Assembly: GCA_026985625.1 (NCBI GenBank)
Contig: JALSQC010000026.1
Span: 1-5,280, forward strand
Direction of reading: 5' to 3'
From: Bacteroidales bacterium
Lineage (GTDB): Bacteria > Bacteroidota > Bacteroidia > Bacteroidales > JAFGXI01
Length of the DNA: 5,280 nucleotides
The notes under the pieces were generated by a model, which was given only the letters and a program-made list of their open reading frames with translations, was not told where the DNA came from and did no database searches. Below, piece after piece: positions 1 through 5,280 of this stretch. The position numbers and the translations under genes were made by a program. Numbering within the stretch: the stretch's first letter is position 1; the number at the start of each line of letters is the position of its first letter.

Positions 1-1474
1 ATTTGCCATCGGGTCGTCCGTTTTTATAGTGTTCTTCGCTTATTTTTTGATTATGTATGTCGTATATTTCCCAAGTTTTATCTTTTTTATCGTTAAGATA
101 TGTTCCGGATATATTTATTTGTCCGTTCTCGAAATAGGTTTTGTAGTTACCTTGTCGTAGCGAGTCTATAATTGTTTCTTCCAATTGTTTTTGTCCGTTT
201 TTGTGGTAATAAATGCTTGTTCCGTTTTTAATATTATTTACAAAATCTATTTTAGATTTTAGATTTCCGTTTTCGTACCACGATGTCCAATTGCCGTTCA
301 TTAATCCGTTATCGAAGTTTCCTTCGAGTTTTTTATTTCCGTTTTCGTAGTATTCTGTCCAAAGTCCTGTTTCTTTACCATTATTAAATTGACCTTGTTT
401 AAATATTTTTCCGTTTTCGAAATAATAAATCCATTTTCCGTTTTTTATTCCCATTGAGAAGTTTCCTTTTTTCCATATTTTTCCGTTTTTATACCACCAA
501 GTCCATTCGCCATTGAGTTTTCCGTTTTTATAAAAACCTTCGTTTCCTTTTTGTCCGTCGGTTCGCCAGTATGTCCATTTACCGTTTTGTATGTCGTTTG
601 TAAAGTTTCCTTCGACATCGAGTTTTCCGTTTTTTAGCCACCAAGTTGCTTTGCCTTCTTTTTTTCCGTTTTTAAATTGCATTTCTAATTGTTTTTGTCC
701 GTTTTTATACCATTTGGTAACTAATCCGTTTTTTTTATCGTTGGTAAAATATGCTGTCATTTTTTTTACTCCGTTTTTATACCAGAAGGTCCATTCGCCA
801 TCTTTTTTTTTGTTTTTTATATGGCCTTTCATTTCTACTTGTCCGTTTTTATACCAAATTGTATTTTCGCCGTTATCGTAGTTTAGTATATCTTTTTTTT
901 CGCCTGTTTCGTAGAAACTTTGCCATGTTCCTATTCGTTTTCCGTTTTTGTATTTGCCTTTTGTAAATAATTTTCCGTTTTTATAATTAGCGTAATAGTT
1001 GCCATTTGGTAAACTATCGGTATATTCGGTGTGTTCTTTTATTATTCCGTTGTCGTATTTTATATCTACGTATCCATTTCCTGAGTTTAAGGTTTTTTTG
1101 CCTGTTTTTGTCCAGTAATTTATGTATTTTTCTGAGAAGTTTGACATGTCAACTTCTTTCTTTTTTTGTCCATTGTCGTACCAAAAATTCCATATACTAT
1201 CTTGAATACCGTAGGTGTATTTTCCTGATATTTTTAGTTTTCCGTTTTTATACCATTCGTTGTATATTCCGTGTTGTTGTCCTAGGAAAAAAGTTCCCTC
1301 GTTTTGTTTTTGCCCGTTTTTATAATAATAAATTAGTTTTCCGTTTATTGTTCCTTTATGAAAGTCGGTTTCTTGTATTAGATTTCCGTTCTTGTCCCAA
1401 TATTTCCAGTGACCTTCTTCGGCTCCATATAGCATTGGTCCTTGGCTCTCGATTTTTCCGTTTTTAAATTTTTT
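1..1474 (-). repeat. MORN-like tandem repeat array, period about 72 bases
   Basis: About twenty imperfect repeat units lie inside the secreted-protein gene. Most are exactly 24 codons, with a few shorter or longer. The best-conserved DNA core on the plus strand is tttttccgtttttataccA-like, encoding W-Y-K-N-G-K in the minus strand; copies are recognisable near 250-280, 480-495, 660-710, 770-785, 840-855 and 1240-1255. Units differ enough in sequence that the array looks old and under protein-level selection rather than recently expanded. Many A8-A9 runs on the coding strand (for example plus-strand T9 at 803-811) arise from Lys-Lys-Lys codons. Confidence 0.85.
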
Positions 1475-1558
1475 AGTAATTATTTGTGGTTTGTCTTGCG
1501 AGAATACGGTTGTTGATAACGTAAAAAATATTAGTATTATAAAAAGATATTTGTTCAT
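1..1558 (-). CDS. Secreted MORN-repeat (YwqK-family antitoxin-like) protein; 3' end outside window
   Basis: From the ATG at 1558 the frame is open for 519 codons to the window edge with no stop. The first 20 residues (MNKYLFIILIFFTLSTTVFS, then QDKP) form a typical signal peptide without a lipobox cysteine, so the protein is probably exported to the periplasm or beyond. The rest is a chain of about twenty units near 24 residues long, with the pattern W-x-x-W-Y-x-N-G-(K/Q)-x5-G-x-F-x-N-x-x-x-x-G-x, for example WTWWYKNGKIWKKGNF. This is the MORN_2 pattern often annotated as toxin-antitoxin YwqK-family antitoxin, although that name says little about function. Such repeats form extended beta-hairpin solenoids. 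Spacing slips around residues 130-170, where a unit is degenerate. It starts 10 bases after the PurF-like stop, so it is probably the last visible gene of the same transcript. No catalytic domain is visible; a C-terminal domain could lie outside the window. Confidence 0.88.
   Translation of the reverse strand, partial: MNKYLFIILIFFTLSTTVFSQDKPQIITKKFKNGKIESQGPMLYGAEEGHWKYWDKNGNLIQETDFHKGTINGKLIYYYKNGQKQNEGTFFLGQQHGIYNEWYKNGKLKISGKYTYGIQDSIWNFWYDNGQKKKEVDMSNFSEKYINYWTKTGKKTLNSGNGYVDIKYDNGIIKEHTEYTDSLPNGNYYANYKNGKLFTKGKYKNGKRIGTWQSFYETGEKKDILNYDNGENTIWYKNGQVEMKGHIKNKKKDGEWTFWYKNGVKKMTAYFTNDKKNGLVTKWYKNGQKQLEMQFKNGKKEGKATWWLKNGKLDVEGNFTNDIQNGKWTYWRTDGQKGNEGFYKNGKLNGEWTWWYKNGKIWKKGNFSMGIKNGKWIYYFENGKIFKQGQFNNGKETGLWTEYYENGNKKLEGNFDNGLMNGNWTSWYENGNLKSKIDFVNNIKNGTSIYYHKNGQKQLEETIIDSLRQGNYKTYFENGQINISGTYLNDKKDKTWEIYDIHNQKISEEHYKNGRPDGK
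1499..1558 (-). other. Signal peptide coding segment of the MORN-repeat protein
   Basis: The 20 codons encode a short Lys-containing N-region (MNK), a hydrophobic core (YLFIILIFFTL) and a small-residue end, STTVFS, with Val at -3 and Ser at -1 before Gln. This fits signal peptidase I cleavage after residue 20. No cysteine is present at +1, so it is not a lipoprotein. The match also supports the ATG at 1558 as the true start. Confidence 0.75.
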
Positions 1559-1568
1559 AGTTTTGTTT

Positions 1569-3470
1569 TTAATAAGCTCGTTGATTTTTTCCTTCGATAA
1601 AATTAATAAACGATGTATTAACAACTTTATTACCTCCGGGAGTGGGATAGTTTCCGGTAAAATACCAATCGCCGTTATTTAACGGAATTGCTTTGTGCAG
1701 GTTTTCTATTGATTGGTAAACTATATTTATATCTGCTTTAATATCGTTTGTTTTTAGCATTTGGGCTATTTTTTTAGATATGTCGTCGGTAGAAAATGGT
1801 TTATATATTTCTTTTACATAGTTAATTATTTTTTCTTTTGGCAGGTGTTGTTGGGCTTTGCATTTTCGGTAAACATCGTTAATAATATTTTCTTGTTTTG
1901 TTTCGTATAATAGTTTAATAGCTGCTCTAAAAGCAATAAAATCGTTAAGTTTGGCCATATCTATGCCGTAGCAATCGGGATATCTTATTTGTGGAGCCGA
2001 TGATACTATAATTATTTTTTTGGGGTTTAGGCGGTCTAGTATTTTAATTATACTTTCTCGCAATGTAGTTCCTCGTACTATGCTGTCGTCTATAATTACA
2101 AGGTTGTCGATATTGTCTTTTACTATTCCGTATGTTACATCGTAAACGTGTCCTACCAAGTCGTTTCTGCCGGTATCTTGCGATATAAAAGTTCGTAGTT
2201 TTATATCTTTAATGGCAATTTTTTCGACTTTGGGACGCATGTCAAGAATTTTGTCTAAATCGTCGTCGGTAATTTTATTGCCAAGTTTTTTTATTTTTTG
2301 TTTTTTTATTTCTTTTAAATATGATTCGGCTCCTTTAACCATACCGTAGAATGCTATTTCGGCTGTATTTGGTATAAAAGAAAAAACGGTGTTTTTTAAA
2401 TCGTTGTTTACGGTTTTTAATATCGATGGAATTAACAGTTCGCCAAGCTTTTTTCGTTCGTTGTATATGTCTTTATCGCTACCTCGCGAGAAGTATATTC
2501 TCTCGAAAGAGCATGGTTTTATGGTTTTGCTTTTGCGTATTTTTTCTTGTGATATAAGTCCGTCTCGTTTTATTATTAAAGCATTTCCGGGAGTTATTTC
2601 GGTTATTTTAGATACGTCTATATTCATTACTGTCTGAATAACAGGACGTTCCGATGCTACAACTACTATTTCGTCGTTGTAGTAATAAAAAGCGGGACGT
2701 ATTCCCCATGGGTCTCTCATAACGAATGCATCGCCATGTCCTATTAGTCCTCCTATTACGTATCCTCCATCCCAGTGTTTGCTACTTTCTTGCAGTATTT
2801 TTTTTACGTTAATGTTTGTTGCTATTAAATCGCTTATTTCTATATTTGAATATCCTTGTTTTTTGTATTCTTCGAATAATTGTTGGTTTGTGTCGTCTAA
2901 ATAATGTCCTATGTTTTCGAGTATTGTTGTTGTATCAGAGTAGTCTTTAGGATGTTGTCCGAGTTCTAATAATGAGTTGTATAGTTCGTCAACATTTGTC
3001 AGGTTAAAGTTTCCTGCAAGTACAAGGTTTCGTGATTTCCAGTTGTTTTCGCGCATTACAGGGTGAACATAATCTATGTTGTTATTTCCGAATGTTCCGT
3101 ATCGCAGATGTCCCAAAAATAAATCACCTGCAAAATCTATATTGTCTTTTACCCAACTAATGTCGTTAATGAGATTTTTATTTAGTTGTTCTACTTCGGT
3201 TATACGGTTGTTTACTTTGTCAAAAATATCTTTTATTGGTGTTTCTTTATTTGATCTAAAACGTTTAAAATATTTGTGTCCTTTGGAGTGATTTATTTTT
3301 AAACTTACAAATCCAGCTCCGTCTTGTCCACGGTTATGTTGTTTTTCCATTAACAGGTATAGTTTTCGCAATCCATACATCCAAGTTCCGTATTTAATTT
3401 GATAGTATTCTAATGGTTTGCGTAAACGTATAAGTGCTATACCGCATTCGTGTTTTATTTGGTCGCTCAT
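1569..3470 (-). CDS. purF: PurF-like class II glutamine amidotransferase / phosphoribosyltransferase (amidophosphoribosyltransferase family, divergent long form)
   Basis: At 633 residues this is longer than the usual 450-510 of PurF, the enzyme that makes 5-phosphoribosylamine from PRPP and glutamine in purine synthesis. The glutaminase domain (about 9-280) has ECG with likely nucleophile C9, implying removal of an eight-residue propeptide as in Bacillus-type PurF, then HNRGQDGAG (45-53), HLRYGT (121-126), AGNFNLTN (152-159, in place of the usual HNGNLTN), SDT (178-180) and RDPWGIRPA (252-260). The transferase domain has CSFERIYFSRGSD (320-332), RTFI (426-429), the PRPP loop VIIDDSIVRGTT (458-469) and SSAPQIRYPDCYGID (490-504). 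Departures from classic PurF are FIPNTAE where a PDS-type pyrophosphate loop is expected (365-371), a Lys-rich insertion at about 383-420, and a C-terminal extension of roughly 130 residues. It resembles a second PurF that I recall from Bacteroidota. The fold is secure; whether it does the purine reaction is not, so the symbol is family-level. The start follows the transketolase stop by 11 bases. Confidence 0.85.
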   Translation of the reverse strand: MSDQIKHECGIALIRLRKPLEYYQIKYGTWMYGLRKLYLLMEKQHNRGQDGAGFVSLKINHSKGHKYFKRFRSNKETPIKDIFDKVNNRITEVEQLNKNLINDISWVKDNIDFAGDLFLGHLRYGTFGNNNIDYVHPVMRENNWKSRNLVLAGNFNLTNVDELYNSLLELGQHPKDYSDTTTILENIGHYLDDTNQQLFEEYKKQGYSNIEISDLIATNINVKKILQESSKHWDGGYVIGGLIGHGDAFVMRDPWGIRPAFYYYNDEIVVVASERPVIQTVMNIDVSKITEITPGNALIIKRDGLISQEKIRKSKTIKPCSFERIYFSRGSDKDIYNERKKLGELLIPSILKTVNNDLKNTVFSFIPNTAEIAFYGMVKGAESYLKEIKKQKIKKLGNKITDDDLDKILDMRPKVEKIAIKDIKLRTFISQDTGRNDLVGHVYDVTYGIVKDNIDNLVIIDDSIVRGTTLRESIIKILDRLNPKKIIIVSSAPQIRYPDCYGIDMAKLNDFIAFRAAIKLLYETKQENIINDVYRKCKAQQHLPKEKIINYVKEIYKPFSTDDISKKIAQMLKTNDIKADINIVYQSIENLHKAIPLNNGDWYFTGNYPTPGGNKVVNTSFINFIEGKNQRAY

Positions 3471-3481
3471 TTTTATTAAAA

Positions 3482-4450
3482 TTATTTTTTTGCAAATGTA
3501 TTTTTTCTTTTTAAAACTTGTTTAACTGCAGTAATAATATTTTTAGATTTCATTTTATATTTTGTTAAAAGCTGATTTGGTGTTCCGCTTTCGCCAAATT
3601 TGTCGTTCATTCCTATAAATTCTATAGGTACCGGAAAGTTTTTAGATGTAATTTCGGCTACGGCACTTCCTAAACCTCCTATTATTTGGTGTTCTTCTGC
3701 AGTTACTATTGCATTTGTTTCTTTTGCTGCTTTTATTATTATATTTTTATCTATTGGTTTTATTGTATGTATGTTTATTACTCGTGCATTAATTTTTTGG
3801 TGTTTTAATTTTTCGGCTGCTATAATTGCTTCCCATGTTAAATGTCCGGTTGATATTATTGTAACGTCGTTTCCTTGTATTAGTTCTTGTCCTTTTCCTA
3901 CGATAAAGTTTAAATTGTTTGGTGTAAAATCGGGGACGGCTTCTCTGCCAAAACGTATATAAACAGGTCCTTTAACTTGTTCTACCGATGCAATTGTAGC
4001 AAGTTTTGTTTGTGTTGCGTCGCATGGCGATAGTATTGTCATATTTGGGAGAACTCTCATTATTGCAATATCTTCAAGTGCTTGGTGTGTTGCTCCGTCG
4101 GCTCCTACTGATATTCCGGCATGTGCTCCTCCTATTTTTACGGGAAGATTGTTGTAACATACCGATATTCTTATTTGGTCGGTTGTTCTAATGGCTGCAA
4201 AAACTCCGTATGTAGAAAAGAATGGTATTTTTCCGCCAAGGGCTAATCCTGCAGCTACTCCAACAATGTTTTGTTCTGATATTCCGAAAGAAAAGAATCG
4301 TTGAGGAAATTGTTCTGCAAATGTGTTAAGGTTTACCGATTTTGTAATATCTGCACCAAGTGCAATTATATTGTTGTATTTTTTTCCAAGAGTTTTTAGA
4401 CCTTCGCCAAAACCAACTCGTGTAGGGATTGTATCTTTTTGTCTAAACAT
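3482..4450 (-). CDS. Transketolase C-terminal subunit (split transketolase, pyrimidine-binding plus C-terminal domains)
   Basis: This is 322 residues of a cytoplasmic TPP-dependent transketolase, lacking the N-terminal pyrophosphate-binding domain, so it should act only in complex with a separate N-terminal subunit. The pyrimidine-binding domain spans about residues 1-165, with GADITKSVN (32-40), FFSFGISEQN (52-61) containing the conserved glutamate E59 expected to activate the cofactor, and GAHAGISVGADGATHQALED (108-127). The C-terminal domain spans about 190-310, with EEHQIIGGLGSAVAE (252-266) and FGESGTPNQLL (285-295). Length fits stand-alone transketolase family C-terminal subunits (about 310-330 residues). 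The start is the ATG at 4450, 11 bases after the kinase stop; MFRQKDTIPTR is a plausible N terminus for the family. The usual partner gene is normally directly upstream but is not there. DXS is a less likely alternative, because that enzyme is a single long chain. Confidence 0.92.
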   Translation of the reverse strand: MFRQKDTIPTRVGFGEGLKTLGKKYNNIIALGADITKSVNLNTFAEQFPQRFFSFGISEQNIVGVAAGLALGGKIPFFSTYGVFAAIRTTDQIRISVCYNNLPVKIGGAHAGISVGADGATHQALEDIAIMRVLPNMTILSPCDATQTKLATIASVEQVKGPVYIRFGREAVPDFTPNNLNFIVGKGQELIQGNDVTIISTGHLTWEAIIAAEKLKHQKINARVINIHTIKPIDKNIIIKAAKETNAIVTAEEHQIIGGLGSAVAEITSKNFPVPIEFIGMNDKFGESGTPNQLLTKYKMKSKNIITAVKQVLKRKNTFAKK

Positions 4451-4461
4451 AAAAATACAAA

Positions 4462-5280
4462 TTAATTTTTTGTTTTTTTTCGGTATTTTTTCTTTTTATC
4501 TTTTTCGTTGTCGTAATATCCGTATCCATATCCGTATCCATATCCGTATCCATACCCGTATCCGTATTTTGTTCCTGTTATTTCTATACCATTTAATATT
4601 ATTGATATGTTTTTAATTTTTTTATCGTAGTATAAGTGATTTATGTTATGTAAGAAATTGCGTTTTGAGTAGTTTGCTTTTGTAATGTAAATTGGGTAGT
4701 CGGCTTTTTTAAAATTAACTAAGGCATCGGTTACCAGTCCAACAGGAGGTGTGTCTATTATTATAAAATCGTATAGTTCTTTTAGTTTGTCGAGTAGTTT
4801 GTCGACGCTGTTGCTTATAACTAATTCCGATGGGTTTGGAGGTATTGGTCCTGCTGTTATATATTGTAAGTTTTTAATTTCGGTTTCGTGTATGCATTCG
4901 TCAATAGTGTTTTTTCCTATTAATATGGAACTTATACCTTTGTTGTTTTCAATGTTAAATCCTAAGTGGAAACGGGGTTTTCGCAAATCAAAGTCTAATA
5001 CTATGACTTTATTGTTTGATATTGCTAAAATTCCTGCTAAGTTAAGAGCTATAAATGTTTTTCCTTCTCCTGATATTGTAGATGATACGGCAATGATTTT
5101 TGAGCCTTTTTTATTGTTAATAAATTCAAGATTAGAGCGTATTGTTCTAAATGATTCGGTAAATATTGAGTTTAATTTTTTGTTTATAAGTAATTGTGAT
5201 ACAGGTAGTTTATGTTTGTATATGGGTATGCTTCCTAATATTGGAACGTCGGTGTAGTGTTGTATGTCGTTAACTGATGT
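4462..5280 (-). CDS. Wzc/CapB-type bacterial tyrosine kinase (polysaccharide biosynthesis), C-terminal part; 5' end outside window
   Basis: The frame is open to base 5280, giving 272 visible residues; the N-terminal part, normally a Wzz-type chain-length domain with two membrane segments, is upstream of the window. Visible residues are numbered from the edge. They show the linker motif ESFRTIRSNLEF (42-53), Walker A SSTISGEGKT (66-75), Walker A' VIVLDFDLRKP (92-102) and Walker B YDFIIIDTPP (170-179), which together are the signature of BY-kinases. These cytoplasmic ATPase domains autophosphorylate C-terminal tyrosines and, with an outer-membrane export protein, control capsule or exopolysaccharide assembly. 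The tail is (YG)8YY (239-256) followed by a very basic end, DKKKKYRKKTKN, with one more tyrosine at 266. A TTG at 4986 lies inside the Walker A' motif and is not a real start. It is followed after 11 bases by the transketolase half-gene. Family assignment is firm; the specific polysaccharide is unknown. Confidence 0.93.
   Translation of the reverse strand, partial: TSVNDIQHYTDVPILGSIPIYKHKLPVSQLLINKKLNSIFTESFRTIRSNLEFINNKKGSKIIAVSSTISGEGKTFIALNLAGILAISNNKVIVLDFDLRKPRFHLGFNIENNKGISSILIGKNTIDECIHETEIKNLQYITAGPIPPNPSELVISNSVDKLLDKLKELYDFIIIDTPPVGLVTDALVNFKKADYPIYITKANYSKRNFLHNINHLYYDKKIKNISIILNGIEITGTKYGYGYGYGYGYGYGYGYYDNEKDKKKKYRKKTKN
4513..4566 (-). repeat. In-frame tandem repeat encoding (Tyr-Gly)8-Tyr-Tyr at the kinase C terminus
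   Basis: Ten tyrosine and eight glycine codons alternate here. At the DNA level the core is three exact copies of a 12-base unit (plus strand tccgtatccata, 4519-4554), where Tyr codons alternate TAT and TAC; the flanks are variants of the same unit (cccgta, tccgta, gtaata). The unit is a multiple of three, so gain or loss of copies changes the number of tyrosines without breaking the frame. BY-kinases usually carry a C-terminal tyrosine cluster that is the autophosphorylation target; this tract occupies that position. Confidence 0.95.

Noticed and set aside
591..1467. Several overlapping plus-strand open frames opposite the repeat gene
   Set aside because: The 72-base repeat period is a multiple of three, so a frame that is open in one unit stays open in the others. 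The translations are Phe/Leu/Arg-rich low-complexity shadows, while the minus strand has a signal peptide and a recognisable repeat family.
1..1474. CRISPR-like array of short repeated motifs with regular spacing
   Set aside because: Repeats are imperfect, codon-phased, and lie in a continuous reading frame with a signal peptide; there are no unique spacers between identical repeats.
3493..3500. Match to the Bacteroidota -7 promoter box (TACATTTG on the minus strand) just before the PurF-like gene
   Set aside because: It fits TAnnTTTG, but it is coding sequence of the transketolase C terminus, no TTTG-type -33 element is seen at the right spacing, and such matches are expected by chance in A/T-rich DNA.
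4462..4500. T-rich tracts resembling a rho-independent terminator tail after the kinase
   Set aside because: They are the lysine codons of the kinase tail, and no GC-rich hairpin precedes them; the next gene begins 11 bases after the stop.
4984..4986. TTG as start codon of the tyrosine kinase
   Set aside because: It lies inside the Walker A' motif (LDFDLRKP). The same frame continues upstream through Walker A to the window edge, so a start here would remove the ATP-binding site.
2389..5257. Plus-strand open frames opposite the PurF-like, transketolase and kinase genes
   Set aside because: All overlap strongly conserved minus-strand genes and show no family motif of their own.

Overview
The window is strongly A+T-rich and every gene I can support lies on the minus strand, reading from high to low coordinates. 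In order of transcription these are: the C-terminal part of a Wzc/CapB-type tyrosine kinase of the polysaccharide-export family (enters at base 5280, stops at 4462); a stand-alone C-terminal half of a transketolase (4450 to 3482); a long, divergent PurF-type glutamine amidotransferase/phosphoribosyltransferase (3470 to 1569); and a secreted protein built of about twenty MORN-like (YwqK-type) repeats (1558, running off the window at base 1). The two end genes are cut by the window edges.

The organism is most likely a low-GC member of the Bacteroidota (Bacteroidales or a relative). Three observations suggest this: the PurF-like protein has the long N-terminal form (ECG near residue 9, then a YGTWMYGL segment) that I associate with a Bacteroidota-specific second PurF; no gene start has a purine-rich Shine-Dalgarno sequence; and split transketolases and MORN_2-repeat secreted proteins are common in that phylum. 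This is inference from protein character, not a database match.

The four genes are separated by only 11, 11 and 10 bases with no visible terminator or convincing promoter between them, so they look like one transcription unit. Their functions do not form an obvious pathway: polysaccharide-chain control at the inner membrane, a TPP-dependent C2-transfer half-enzyme, a nucleotide-type amidotransferase and a secreted repeat protein. A shared link to cell-surface polysaccharide or sugar-phosphate supply is possible but is not shown by the sequence.

The most notable local features are a (Tyr-Gly)8-Tyr-Tyr tract at the kinase C terminus, encoded by a 12-base tandem repeat; the missing N-terminal partner of the transketolase half; the loss of the standard PurF pyrophosphate-loop motif in the amidotransferase; and the long 72-base-period repeat gene. 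There is no gene-free stretch longer than 11 bases, and I see no RNA gene, insertion sequence or CRISPR array.
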